This document shows positions 1 through 8,662 of a DNA stretch of 43,126 bases, piece after piece. The position numbers were made by a program, and so were the translations under genes. The notes below the pieces were generated by a model, which was not told the origin of the DNA, did not search any database, and saw nothing but the letters and a program-made list of their open reading frames with translations. Numbering within the stretch: the stretch's first letter is position 1; the number at the start of each line of letters is the position of its first letter. This DNA comes from Actinocrinis puniceicyclus (GTDB lineage: Bacteria > Actinomycetota > Actinomycetes > Streptomycetales > Catenulisporaceae). The stretch lies in contig NZ_JAGSXH010000049.1 of assembly GCF_018283645.1 (NCBI RefSeq), positions 1-43,126 on the forward strand, in the 5' to 3' direction.

Positions 1-2838
1 ACCGAGTACTGCGGTTACCAGGATCTCGCCCTGGACCAGCCGACCACGGCCTCCTCGACCTACTCCGCCACCGGCAACCTGGCGTCCGCCGCCACCGACG
101 GCAACCCCGGCACCCGCTGGGAGAGCGCGTACAACGACCCGCAGTGGCTCGAGGTCGACCTGGGCGCCCAGACCCCGGTCTGCGGCGCCCGCCTGCTGTG
201 GGAGGCCGCCTACGCCTCGGCGTTCCAGATCCAGGTGTCCAACGACGACACCAACTGGAACACGCTCTACTCCACCACCACCGGCGCCGGCGCCGGCGGC
301 AGCCAGTCGTTCACCTTCTCGGCGAGCGACCGCTACATCCGGGTGTACGCCACGGTGCGCGCGACCCAGTGGGGCGACTCGATCTTCGAGTTCGACGTCT
401 ACGGCCTGACCACGGTCGCCCCGCTCACCGGCGGCAACGGCAACGGCGGCAACGGGGTCTGCCCGTGGGTCGGCTCCACCGCGCCGGTCGCCCAGCGCGT
501 TCAGCAGGTGCTGGACACCATGGACCAGTCCGAGGAGTTCACCCTGCTCTCCGGCGACGGCGGCTCGTCGTACATCGGCCAGGTCGCCGCGATCCCCAAC
601 CTCTGCATCAAGGCGATGAACATGCAGGACGGCCCGAACGGGGTCGGCGACGGGACGGGCGGGGTGACCGCCTACCCCGACGGCGAGAACGCCGCGGCCA
701 CCTGGGATCCGGCGCTGATCCGGCAGGAGGGCGCCGCGATGGGCGCCGAGTTCGCGGGCAAGGGCGTGAACGTCTCGCTCGGCCCGACGACGAACCTGGT
801 GCGCGACCCGCGCTGGGGCCGCACCTACGAGACCTACGGCGAGGACCCGTACCTGGCCGGCCGGATCACCTCCGCCGAGGTCCAGGGCCTGCAGAGCCAG
901 GGCGTCCAGGCGATGGTCAAGCACGTCGCGGCCTACGACCAGGAGCAGTACCCCAACGGGAACAACAACGAGACGGTCAGCGAGCAGGCGCTGCAGGAGC
1001 TGTACCTGGCTCCGTTCCAGTCAGCCGTCGAACAGTCCGCGCCGGCCTCGGTGATGTGCTCCTACGCCGTGGTCAACGCCGCCGCCTCCTGCCAGAACGC
1101 CGACATGCAGATCAAGGGCCTGAACAACGAGGCGAACTTCGGCGGCTACATCACCTCCGACTGGGGCGGGGACTACAACAACGTCGCCTCGGTCGAGGGC
1201 GGCATGGAGATCGGGATGCCGTTCCCCGGCTCGATCCCGGCCGACCTGGGCAACGCGATCTCGTCCGGCACGCTGAGCCAGTACACGGTCAACGCGGCCG
1301 TCGGGCGGATCCTGACCCAGATGTTCGCCTTCGGCCTGTTCGACAACCCGGCCGGCGGCTCCCTGTCCGCCACCGTGACCTCCGCGGCGCACCAGCAGAC
1401 CGTGCTGCAGCTGAGCGAGGAGGGCTCGGTCCTGCTGAAGAACAACGGGATCCTGCCGCTGAACCCGAACGGCACCGAGTCGATCGCCGTGATCGGCACC
1501 GACGCGGGCGCCGGGGTGGAACTGGCCGGCGGCGGCAGCGGCACGGTGACCAGCTCCAACACGATCTGGCCGATCACCGGGATCCAGAACGCGGCCGGGC
1601 CGGGCGTCAAGGTCACCTACACCGCAGGCAACGACAACGGCGCCACCGACATCCCGCAGGCGGTCACCGCGGCGAAGGCGGCGAGCGACGCGATCATCTT
1701 CGTCAACCTCCCGGAGGGCGAGGAGAGCGACCTGACCACCCTGGACCTGTCCGCCACGGACGAGTCGCTGATCCAGCAGGTGGCCGCCGTCAACCCGAAC
1801 ACCATCGTGGTGCTCAACAGCGGCGGCCCGGTGGTCATGCCATGGCTGAACTCGGTCGCCGGCGTGTTCGCGAACTGGTACCCGGGCCAGGAGGTCGGCA
1901 CCGCCATGGCCGCGCTGATCTTCGGCACCGCGAACCCCTCCGGCAAGCTGCCGGTCACCTTCCCGGGCAGCCTGAGCCAGGTCCCGGCGCAGACGCAGGC
2001 GCAGTGGCCCGGCACCTCGGCCGGGGTGACCTACAGCGAGGGCGTCGACATCGGATACCGCTGGTATCAGGCCAAGAACATCACCCCCGCCTTCCCGTTC
2101 GGATTCGGCCTGTCGTACACCGACTTCTCCTTCTCCAACCTCAGCGTCGGGGCGTTCAACGCCGACGGCGCCGCCACGGTGACGGCCACCGTCACCAACA
2201 CCGGGTCCCGGGCCGGCGCGGACGTCGCGCAGATGTACGTCAACGACCCGGCGGCCAGCGGCAACCCGCCGCAGCAACTCGCCGGTTTCCAGCGGGTCAA
2301 CCTCACCCCCGGCCAGAGCGCGACGGTCAGTTTCACCCTGACCATCCACGACCTGGCCGACTGGTCCCCCACCGACAACCAGTGGGAGGCCCAGGCCGGC
2401 ACCTACTCCGTCTCGGTCGGCGATTCCTCGGCCAACCGGCCGCTGTCCGCCACCACCAGCCTGGCGCACCGACTCACCGGCCAGGTCGCCGCGGGTACCT
2501 CGGGCGCCGGCGTCTCGTCGGCCAACACCGCGGTCAGCGCGAACGTCACCCCGAACTCGGGCGTGCCGGGAGCGCAGACGGTCGGCGTGGTCAACCCGTG
2601 GGGTTACAGCAGCCCGAAGGGCGCCGCGGTCTCGTTCGCCATGCAGGCCGTGGACTCCAACACGTCCCAGACCCTCACCTACAGCGCGACCGGACTGCCG
2701 CCGGGCATCACGATCGCGTCGATCGGCACGTTCTCCGGTTCCGGCAGCACGCTCGGGACGTACACGGTGACGGTGACGGCCAGGGACTCGGCCGGGTTCT
2801 CCGGCACGGCCACGTTCGTCTGGTCCGTCGTGCAATGA
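1..2838 (+). CDS. Secreted GH3 beta-glucosidase with CBM32 and Ig-like domain (5' truncated)
   Basis: The reading frame is open from base 1, so the start and any signal peptide lie outside; 945 residues are visible. Residues 1 to about 135 form an F5/8 type C (CBM32, discoidin) carbohydrate-binding domain. A glycine/asparagine-rich linker leads to the GH3 catalytic region, with the conserved block DPRWGRTYETYGEDP and the nucleophile Asp387 in ITSDWGG. The second GH3 domain follows (SEEGSVLLKNNGILPLNP, and an EGEESD stretch that may supply the acid/base Glu), then a fibronectin III-like domain. The last 80 residues or so look like a putative Ig (He_PIG) domain with LPPGITI. The family hydrolyses beta-glucosides or beta-xylosides from plant polysaccharide, here probably outside the cell. 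It is unrelated to the biosynthetic genes and marks flanking DNA. Confidence 0.93.
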   Translation, partial: TEYCGYQDLALDQPTTASSTYSATGNLASAATDGNPGTRWESAYNDPQWLEVDLGAQTPVCGARLLWEAAYASAFQIQVSNDDTNWNTLYSTTTGAGAGGSQSFTFSASDRYIRVYATVRATQWGDSIFEFDVYGLTTVAPLTGGNGNGGNGVCPWVGSTAPVAQRVQQVLDTMDQSEEFTLLSGDGGSSYIGQVAAIPNLCIKAMNMQDGPNGVGDGTGGVTAYPDGENAAATWDPALIRQEGAAMGAEFAGKGVNVSLGPTTNLVRDPRWGRTYETYGEDPYLAGRITSAEVQGLQSQGVQAMVKHVAAYDQEQYPNGNNNETVSEQALQELYLAPFQSAVEQSAPASVMCSYAVVNAAASCQNADMQIKGLNNEANFGGYITSDWGGDYNNVASVEGGMEIGMPFPGSIPADLGNAISSGTLSQYTVNAAVGRILTQMFAFGLFDNPAGGSLSATVTSAAHQQTVLQLSEEGSVLLKNNGILPLNPNGTESIAVIGTDAGAGVELAGGGSGTVTSSNTIWPITGIQNAAGPGVKVTYTAGNDNGATDIPQAVTAAKAASDAIIFVNLPEGEESDLTTLDLSATDESLIQQVAAVNPNTIVVLNSGGPVVMPWLNSVAGVFANWYPGQEVGTAMAALIFGTANPSGKLPVTFPGSLSQVPAQTQAQWPGTSAGVTYSEGVDIGYRWYQAKNITPAFPFGFGLSYTDFSFSNLSVGAFNADGAATVTATVTNTGSRAGADVAQMYVNDPAASGNPPQQLAGFQRVNLTPGQSATVSFTLTIHDLADWSPTDNQWEAQAGTYSVSVGDSSANRPLSATTSLAHRLTGQVAAGTSGAGVSSANTAVSANVTPNSGVPGAQTVGVVNPWGYSSPKGAAVSFAMQAVDSNTSQTLTYSATGLPPGITIASIGTFSGSGSTLGTYTVTVTARDSAGFSGTATFVWSVVQ

Positions 2839-2918
2839 GCCGGGGCGCCGGCCGTGGTTCAGCGAGCCGGACCACGACGACGCACAGAAACAAAGCACTG
2901 ATCTGACGGCGGTCGCAG

Positions 2919-2943
2919 CGGCGCCCCGCCCACCGGGGCGCCG
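2919..2943. terminator. Hairpin terminator candidate after the GH3 gene
   Basis: A perfect 10-bp inverted repeat (CGGCGCCCCG and CGGGGCGCCG) with a 5-nt loop lies 80 bp after the glucosidase stop codon. There is no T-tract, which is usual for actinomycete terminators. Confidence 0.5.
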
Positions 2944-3003
2944 GGAAGGGACAGCACGTGCACGACCCGCGCCGCGCGGGCCCGGTACCGCCGGGTCGGG
3001 TCC

Positions 3004-3087
3004 GCGCGGCGCGGTCGGCGCGGCGCGGTCGGCGCGGCGCGGTCAGTGCGGCGCGGTCAGTGCGGCGCGGTCAGTGCGGCGCGGTCA
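3004..3087. repeat. 14-bp tandem repeat, six copies
   Basis: Six head-to-tail copies of a 14-bp unit are visible. The first two read GCGCGGCGCGGTCG, the third GCGCGGCGCGGTCA, and the last three GTGCGGCGCGGTCA, so an A/T-containing variant has spread over the 3' copies. The array fills the noncoding stretch between the glucosidase and the HPP gene. The period is not a multiple of three, so it is unlikely to be coding. No other feature was seen between 2944 and 3250. Confidence 0.9.
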
Positions 3088-3250
3088 GTGCCTCGGCCGG
3101 CGTCGGCGGCGTCGGCGGCGTCAGCCGCCGAGGTCGCTTCCGGCTCGGGAAATGCGCGGGTGCCCGCGGTTTCACCCCGCGGCGCGCGGGTAGCGGGCTC
3201 GATCCTGCTGCGGGTGCGACACACCTGCCCCGCGGCGTGGCCGCCGCGCA

Positions 3251-3275
3251 CGCCACGCCACGCCACGCCACGCCA
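3251..3275. repeat. CGCCA pentanucleotide repeat, five copies
   Basis: Five perfect CGCCA units lie about 34 bp before the start of the HPP gene, within its likely leader. They may be slippage-prone; no function can be assigned. Confidence 0.85.
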
Positions 3276-3308
3276 CGATGACAACGAGCGAAGGGCGGTT
3301 TGCGAACG

Positions 3309-3809
3309 ATGGCCGATCGGCTGATCACGGGCCTGCGCCTGCTGGTCCTCGGTGGAGTACTGCTCGCGGGTGTCGGGCTGATCGGACACGCGGTCGGCAG
3401 CGTGTGGCTGACCACCACGACCGGCCCGACCGCGTACCTGCTGCTCGCGCACCCGGACACCGCCGGCTCCCGGCTGCGTTCCGCGGTCGCCGGGCACACC
3501 GCGGCGGTCGCCTGCGGCCTGGCGGCGCTGGCCGCGTTCGGACTGTGGAACCATCCCTCGATCGTCGAACAGCGGCACGACACCCTCACGCAGATCGCCG
3601 CGCAGGCGATCGCCGTGGGCTGCACGCTGCTCGCGTTGGCCGTGCTGGACGCGCACCATCCGCCGGCGGCGGCCACCGCGCTGCTGATCGCCTCCGGGAT
3701 CGCCCGCCCCGGAGCGCCGTTGTACGGCATGCTCGCCGGCTTGGCCCTGACCCTGGCCGGAGCCTTCGCCGGCGGCAAACTGACCGCGCTCTCCGCGCGT
3801 CGCTCCTGA
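3309..3809 (+). CDS. HPP family integral membrane protein
   Basis: This 166-residue protein is almost wholly hydrophobic, with about four membrane segments. It carries the family signature DAHHPPAAATALLI near residue 116. HPP proteins are small four-helix membrane proteins; some plant and cyanobacterial members transport nitrite, but most bacterial ones have no assigned substrate. The ATG at 3309 is chosen because AAGGGCGG at 3291-3298 sits about 10 nt before it; a TTG at 3300 in the same frame is too close to that site. The gene stands alone on the plus strand and converges with the HAD gene downstream. There is no sign that it belongs to the biosynthetic cluster. Confidence 0.8.
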   Translation: MADRLITGLRLLVLGGVLLAGVGLIGHAVGSVWLTTTTGPTAYLLLAHPDTAGSRLRSAVAGHTAAVACGLAALAAFGLWNHPSIVEQRHDTLTQIAAQAIAVGCTLLALAVLDAHHPPAAATALLIASGIARPGAPLYGMLAGLALTLAGAFAGGKLTALSARRS

Positions 3810-3842
3810 TCGACCGCGCGCCGCGCGCCGCTGATCCCCGGC

Positions 3843-4538
3843 TCACCCCGGCGCCTGGCCGGTCAGTACGCCGGCCAGTTCGACCAGGTCGGCGGCGCCA
3901 TAGGTCGGTTCGGTCATGACCGCGGGATAGTCGCCGGCGTCGGCGCCGCGCCGCAGCCAGGCGGCTTGGAGCCCGGCGCGGCGAGCGCCGTCCAGGTCCC
4001 ACGGATGGACGGCGACCAGCAGGGTCTCGGCGGGCTCGGCGCCGAGGTGCCGGGCGGCGTAGTGGTAGGCGAGCGGCGCGGGTTTCCAGGCGCGCGGCGC
4101 GCCGACGTCGAGCAGAGCCTCGAAACAGTCCCGCAGCCCGGCGCGGCGCACAACCGCGTCGGTCGCGGCCGCGTCGCCGTTGGTGAACGTCGCCAGCCGC
4201 ATCCCCGCGGCACTGAGCGCCCGCACACCCGGCTCGATATCGGGGTGCAGGGGCAGTTCGGCGAACCCGTCCAGGATCTGCGACACGGCCTGCGCCGTGT
4301 CACCGCGCCATTCCTCCGAAGCGGCCAGCAGGGCCCGCAGACCACTGTCGGCGACTTGCCGGAACGCGCCGTACGCGCCCGCGGCGGTGAGCGCGAACCC
4401 GTCGCGCAGCACGCCCGCGAACCACAGCGGCAGCAGGTGCGCGGGCGCGCCGACCTGTTCGAAGCGCACGCGCAGCGCGGACATGTCGGTGAGCGTCTCG
4501 TTGACGTCGAACAGCACCAAGCGAACGGGAACACGCAT
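3843..4538 (-). CDS. Haloacid dehalogenase type II-like HAD hydrolase
   Basis: The 231-residue protein matches the L-2-haloacid dehalogenase branch of the HAD superfamily in length and motifs. Motif I is LFDVNETL near residue 9, with Asp as the nucleophile. Motif II is TNGDA, motif III Lys is in WKPAPLAY, and motif IV is VHPWDLDGARRAGL. Type II enzymes hydrolyse 2-haloalkanoic acids, but many FDVNETL members have no proven halogenated substrate, so the substrate is open. A GAGAGG ribosome site precedes the ATG by 6 nt. The gene is 446 bp downstream of the HAD-IB gene on the same strand and is probably a separate unit. Confidence 0.82.
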   Translation of the reverse strand: MRVPVRLVLFDVNETLTDMSALRVRFEQVGAPAHLLPLWFAGVLRDGFALTAAGAYGAFRQVADSGLRALLAASEEWRGDTAQAVSQILDGFAELPLHPDIEPGVRALSAAGMRLATFTNGDAAATDAVVRRAGLRDCFEALLDVGAPRAWKPAPLAYHYAARHLGAEPAETLLVAVHPWDLDGARRAGLQAAWLRRGADAGDYPAVMTEPTYGAADLVELAGVLTGQAPG

Positions 4539-4984
4539 CGCGAACCTCTCAGCGGACTCGGTGTCGGTGACGCTGCCGGCGGGTCGCCGCGTGCTCGGGG
4601 AAGGTGCTCACCGGCGCCTCACCTCCAGCTGAAAGCCCGCTCTGAAAGGGCGTCAGGCCGACCGTATCAGCCCGATGCAAGCAGAAGTGCGCGGTCCCGG
4701 CAGCGACACTCGCCAACCCGATCATGGGCGTGTGCTGCGGCTTCGACCTCGACGTGCCCGGCCGGCCGAAACCTCACCCGAGCGGAACCTCGCCCGACCG
4801 GAACCCCCCGACCGGAACCCCCCGACCGGCGGCAGGGTCCTGACACTCCGGGCCTCCGAGCGGCCCCTGAATCATCGCAGGGTTCCGATACGAACGGCCC
4901 GCGACCGCGCGCCGCACCGGGCGATAACGCCGGGGCGGTGACGGCGAACCCTGAGTCGGGTCCGCTGTTTCCGGGTGCGCCGAT
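4539..4984. other. 446-bp intergenic region without a convincing gene
   Basis: This gap lies upstream of the HAD gene at 3843-4538 and downstream of the HAD-IB gene. Open frames here lack ribosome sites and recognisable protein sequence. Around 4785-4830 there is a short direct repeat built on CGACCGGAACCCCC, copied about two and a half times. It must hold the promoter of the minus-strand HAD gene, but no clear -10/-35 pair was identified. Confidence 0.5.
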
Positions 4985-5683
4985 TCAAGCGGCCGCCTCG
5001 GCCGACGGCGCCGCGCCGGCAAGCCGCCGCCCGCCGTTTTCCAGGACGTGCGCCGCCAACAGCGGATCATCGCCCACCGCGATCGGGTTCCCGACCGAGC
5101 GCAGCAGCGCCAGATCGCTCGCATGGTCCCCGTAGGCGTAGCAGTCAGCCGGGTCGATACCGTGGCGTGCCATCCACGCCAGCGCGGCGCGCGCCTTCGC
5201 CTCGCCGATCATCGGCTCATCCACCTCGCCGGTCAGGCGCCCGCCTTCGACGATCGGCGCGGTGCACAGCACGTCGCCGGCGCCGAGCCGTCCGGCGATC
5301 GGATCCAGGCAGGCGAAAAAGGACCCTGAGACGAGTATCACCTCGTGCCCGCGGGCGAGATGCCCGCGCAGCGCGTCGACGGCCGGCTGGTGGAAGAAGC
5401 CCCCGCGGGCGCATCTCGCGGCGAACCAGCTGCGGCCCTGCGCGGCGAGGGATGCGCTCGAAGCGCCCGCGTAAAGCCGGTAGTACGCCCGGTTCACCTG
5501 CTGCCTGGGCGCACCGAGCGCTGAGCAGCGACGCAACCAAGCCGCCTTGCGCTCGTACAGCCCGTCACCATAACCGCACGCGCCGAAGTGGAAGCGCAGG
5601 AAGCTGAACATCGTCTTGTCGACCACCAGCGTCTCGTCGACATCGAAGAAGGCCGCACACCGCGCACCGGGCATGGTCCGCAC
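4985..5683 (-). CDS. HAD-IB family phosphatase (SerB-like)
   Basis: The 232-residue protein has the HAD subfamily IB layout. Motif I is FFDVDETLV near residue 12, motif II is ILVSGSFFA, and motif IV is YAYGDHASDLALL with both acidic residues intact. These enzymes dephosphorylate small phosphomonoesters such as phosphoserine. It is the last gene of the AfsA operon, 23 bp after the SDR, and is the obvious candidate to remove the phosphate that an AfsA-type condensation with dihydroxyacetone phosphate would leave; that assignment is inference. The start is either GTG 5683 (AAGGAA only 3 nt upstream) or ATG 5674 (12 nt from the same site). Confidence 0.85.
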   Translation of the reverse strand: MRTMPGARCAAFFDVDETLVVDKTMFSFLRFHFGACGYGDGLYERKAAWLRRCSALGAPRQQVNRAYYRLYAGASSASLAAQGRSWFAARCARGGFFHQPAVDALRGHLARGHEVILVSGSFFACLDPIAGRLGAGDVLCTAPIVEGGRLTGEVDEPMIGEAKARAALAWMARHGIDPADCYAYGDHASDLALLRSVGNPIAVGDDPLLAAHVLENGGRRLAGAAPSAEAAA

Positions 5684-5706
5684 CGTTCCTTCCGGTCGGG
5701 GGAATC

Positions 5707-6552
5707 TCAGATGGCGAGGTAGCCGCCGTCAACGGGAATGATCGCGCCGGTCACGTACGTGCTCGCGCGCCCGGCGAGGAACAACAGGACCCCGTCGAGC
5801 TCGTCGGGCGCACCGGGTCGGCCCATGGGGGTGCGCCGCTCGACCCAGCCGTGCCCGGCCTCGGTCTCGAGCATCTGCGAGGTCAGCTCGGACCAGTACC
5901 AGCCGGGACAGACCGCGTTGACCCGCACGCCGCGCCGGGCCCACTGGGCGGCCAGTTCCCGGGTCAGATTGACCAGGCCGCCCTTGCTGGCCGCGTACGC
6001 GGCCTGCGGCAGGCTCCCGCTGGCGGCGAGCCCGTAGATCGAGGCGATGTTGACGATGCTGCCGCCGCCGCGGTCGAGCATGTGCTGACCCGCCAGTTGA
6101 CACAGGGCGAACACCGATGTCAGGTTCAGCTCCACGATCGCGGCGAAGTCCCGCACCGACTGCCGTTCGGCCGGCTCCACCGAGGCGGTCCCGGCATTGT
6201 TGACCAGCACGTCGATCCGGCCGTAGCGGCCCAGGGCGGCTTCGATCAGGCGCTCGCGGTCCGCGGCCCGCGTCAGGTCCCCCGCCACGGCGAGGCTGCC
6301 CTGCCCGCATCGGCGCGCGACCTCGGCCAGCCGGTCGCCGCGGCGCGCCGTCACCACCACGCTGGCGCCCGCGGCGGCCAGCACCTGCGCGAAACGCGCG
6401 CCGAGGCCGCCTGACGCCCCGGTGACGAGGGCCACCCGGTCCGCGAGGCTGAACAGCGCGCTCGGCGCCGGCACTTCGGGCGCGAGCGGGCGGCGCGGCC
6501 CGGGCGTGCGCGGTTCGGGCACGGCCGTCGGTGCGGTGTGGTCGGGCGTCAT
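5707..6552 (-). CDS. SDR family oxidoreductase
   Basis: This is a 281-residue classical short-chain dehydrogenase/reductase with an unusual 35-residue proline-rich N-terminal extension before the fold begins. The cofactor motif TGASGGLG spans residues 44-51, NNAG 118-121, and the catalytic set Ser171, Tyr186 and Lys190 is complete. The C-terminus ends in the usual VDGG block. The start ATG at 6552 overlaps the stop of the KAS III-like gene by ATGA, so translation is coupled. It could reduce a butenolide double bond or a beta-keto group of the operon product; the substrate is not known. Confidence 0.88.
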   Translation of the reverse strand: MTPDHTAPTAVPEPRTPGPRRPLAPEVPAPSALFSLADRVALVTGASGGLGARFAQVLAAAGASVVVTARRGDRLAEVARRCGQGSLAVAGDLTRAADRERLIEAALGRYGRIDVLVNNAGTASVEPAERQSVRDFAAIVELNLTSVFALCQLAGQHMLDRGGGSIVNIASIYGLAASGSLPQAAYAASKGGLVNLTRELAAQWARRGVRVNAVCPGWYWSELTSQMLETEAGHGWVERRTPMGRPGAPDELDGVLLFLAGRASTYVTGAIIPVDGGYLAI

Positions 6553-7574
6553 GACGAGACCTCCAGCACAAGGGCGCTCCAGGTGAACCCGGCGCCGGCG
6601 CAGACCAGCACGATGCGCTCGCCGATCCGCAACCCGCCCGGCCCGAGCAGGTCGGCGAGGTTCGCCACCACGTCGCCGGCGCCGAGGTGGCCGGTCGTCT
6701 CGCCCAACAGGACGAGAGAAGCGCCCGCGGCGTCCTCCACGTGCGCCCGGTAGGTCTCCAGCGACGGCGCCGCGAACCGGGGCAGCGCGACCACGGCCGG
6801 ACCCGCGCCCGCCGGATCGATCCCGGCCTGTTCGAGGGCTGAGGAAATGACCGCGGCCAGCATCTGCTTGGCGGCCTCGGGGAAATCCAGATCCGGGTGC
6901 TGCTGCTGGAACTCCCGTTTCGTGGTGCGCGGCCGCAGCGGGCCGCGGGCCGCATCGCCCGGCGCGGCCGCGAACGGCGCGCAACCACGGTGCATACCCT
7001 CGAACTGCGCCATCGCCCGATCCGCCGAGGCCAGCAGCCGGGCCGAGCGGCCGAGCGGCCGGCGGCTGATCAGGACCGCAGTCGCCCCGTCGCCGTACGC
7101 CAGGCCCAGATCGCCCCAGCGGTCGAACCCGGGTGCCGCGAATCGATCCGCGGTGGCGGCCAGGACGTACTGTTGCGACGGATCGGCCGTGAGGCTCTGC
7201 GCGGCCAGTTCGATGCTCGCCGCGGCGCCGTTGCACATCTGCTGGATCCCCAGCGGTATGGCGCGATCCGCCCCCAGCAGACCGGCCAGATGGTGCGCGG
7301 GCGACCAGAAATCATGGCCCTGATAATAGGTCCACGCGTAAAGGACCCGGTCGAGCTCGGCGGGCGCCACGGCCGCCTCGCCCAGCGTCCGCAGCGCGGC
7401 CCGCTGCGCCAGGCGGCCGGGGGCCTGCGCGGTGACCGGCAACTCGCGGTAGCCGCTGCGCTCGGCGACGTCGCCGGGGACGAGACCCGCGGCCACGGCG
7501 TCGGGGGTCTTCAAAGCCGTCTCGCCGAGCTCGACGCTCGGAGAGCTCAGATACACCGGCCGGCCGTACCTCAT
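6549..7574 (-). CDS. KAS III-like acyltransferase (CerJ/DpsC-type)
   Basis: The 341-residue thiolase-fold protein has the nucleophile Cys114 in QQMCNGAAAS. The usual KAS III active-site residues are replaced: the His-containing segment reads VALPRF (263-268) with no His, and where FabH has its GN..S motif this protein has GHLGAGD (295-301), giving His296 and Asp301. This rearranged Cys/His/Asp set is, as I recall it, a mark of KAS III relatives in antibiotic clusters such as CerJ, which transfer acyl groups rather than form carbon-carbon bonds. It could move an acyl group onto an acceptor for the AfsA enzyme. It overlaps both neighbours by ATGA. The C-terminal CAGAGFTWSALVLE block is family-typical. 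Confidence 0.82.
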   Translation of the reverse strand: MRYGRPVYLSSPSVELGETALKTPDAVAAGLVPGDVAERSGYRELPVTAQAPGRLAQRAALRTLGEAAVAPAELDRVLYAWTYYQGHDFWSPAHHLAGLLGADRAIPLGIQQMCNGAAASIELAAQSLTADPSQQYVLAATADRFAAPGFDRWGDLGLAYGDGATAVLISRRPLGRSARLLASADRAMAQFEGMHRGCAPFAAAPGDAARGPLRPRTTKREFQQQHPDLDFPEAAKQMLAAVISSALEQAGIDPAGAGPAVVALPRFAAPSLETYRAHVEDAAGASLVLLGETTGHLGAGDVVANLADLLGPGGLRIGERIVLVCAGAGFTWSALVLEVSS

Positions 7575-8662
7575 GACCGCTCCCGCCCATCGTCCGCCCG
7601 GCTTCCGCGCGCCGGCTGCGGTAGGGCGCTTGCGGCGCCGGGCTCGGCGCCGGTCAGCCGGAGGGTGACTTCCGCCACGTCACGGCCGCTCTGCCGGAAC
7701 ACGACGGCGATCGGCTCGGTGAAGGACCGCGGCCCGGCCTCGACGTAGCGGGCCTCGATCGTCAGCGGCTGGTCCAGCTCTGCGAACCGGTGGTAGCGGG
7801 CGTCGAGCGCGAGCAGGACGGTCCTGGCCGGCCAGCGCCCGAACACCTCGCCGGCCAGCAGCAGGGCCAGCTGCCGCGCCGCCTCCAGCAGAGCGGTACC
7901 GGGCAGGTGGTCCTGCGGGTGGTCGAACAGGCTCGAATGGGACAGCGGCAGTCGCATCCCGGCCTGCGCGGCGCACCCGTCCACCCGCACGCTTCGCAGC
8001 AGGACGTTGTCCGGGTTCTGCCGTCCGAACAGCGCCGCGGGAAGCGCGGAAGGCTCCTGACGCTCCGCGAGCGCCGCGGAGGAGGGCGCGACGGTGTCGC
8101 GCTCCTTCATCCGCAACTGCCCGTACGCGGCGGCGTTCAGCACAGCGGTGTCCACGGTCACGTCGCCGACCAGGCGGCCGGCCGAGCGCACCTCGACCCG
8201 GTGCACGACCCGGCCCAGCGCGCCGTCGCGCTGCTTCTCCACCAGCACGGACCCGTCGAGTTCGAGTTCGTGGCCGCCCGGCCGCGCCTCCAGCGCCGCC
8301 GGATCGGCCACCCGCAGACCGGTGCTCGCGGTCACCGCCTTGGCTTCGTCCGCGACACGGTGGTGCAGGTGCAGGGCGCACAGCAGGGTCTGGCGGACGC
8401 ACTCGAACACCGCCAGCGCGTCATAACGCCGCGAGAGTGCGACGTCGTCAGTGTAGTAGGGGTGGGCCAGCGGCAGGCGGCCACCGGCCCGGAAGCGGTC
8501 CGGCGCCAGCGAGCGGAAATCCGTGACGAAGACCTCTTCGAGCGCAGCCCGGTGTACCAGGGATCGGTCGATGGTACGGCCGAATTCGAGGCCGGCTGCG
8601 CGGTCGGCGGCTGCGCGGTCGAGCACGGCGGCCGGCGCGGTCAACGGCTGTTCGACGGTCAC
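7571..8662 (-). CDS. AfsA family gamma-butyrolactone/butenolide-type synthase
   Basis: The 363-residue protein has the two AfsA hot-dog repeats. The first motif, SLVHRAALEEVFVTDF, spans residues 34-49 and the second, SSLFDHPQDHLPGTALLEAA, spans 243-262. AfsA, ScbA and BarX join a beta-ketoacyl thioester to dihydroxyacetone phosphate, the first committed step to gamma-butyrolactone signals, and related enzymes feed furan and butenolide pathways. The GTG start at 8662 is fixed by an AGGAGG site 5 nt upstream; an upstream in-frame extension is rejected. It overlaps the HAD-like gene (GTGA) and the KAS III-like gene (ATGA). No butyrolactone-receptor gene lies beside it, which favours a role in making the cluster product rather than a signal. 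Confidence 0.9.
   Translation of the reverse strand: MTVEQPLTAPAAVLDRAAADRAAGLEFGRTIDRSLVHRAALEEVFVTDFRSLAPDRFRAGGRLPLAHPYYTDDVALSRRYDALAVFECVRQTLLCALHLHHRVADEAKAVTASTGLRVADPAALEARPGGHELELDGSVLVEKQRDGALGRVVHRVEVRSAGRLVGDVTVDTAVLNAAAYGQLRMKERDTVAPSSAALAERQEPSALPAALFGRQNPDNVLLRSVRVDGCAAQAGMRLPLSHSSLFDHPQDHLPGTALLEAARQLALLLAGEVFGRWPARTVLLALDARYHRFAELDQPLTIEARYVEAGPRSFTEPIAVVFRQSGRDVAEVTLRLTGAEPGAASALPQPARGSRADDGRERS

Noticed and set aside
1021-2898. Long open frames antisense to the GH3 gene and to many others
   Set aside because: Such frames are expected in very GC-rich DNA. They encode Arg/Gly/Ala-rich sequence without recognisable domains, while the chosen frame carries clear family motifs.
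3004-3087. 14-bp repeats as a CRISPR array
   Set aside because: The units are directly abutted with no spacers and are far shorter than CRISPR repeats; no cas gene is present.
4539-4680. Cobalamin-type riboswitch upstream of the HAD gene
   Set aside because: Some GGTG and CACC segments looked suggestive, but the conserved B12-box order could not be found on either strand.
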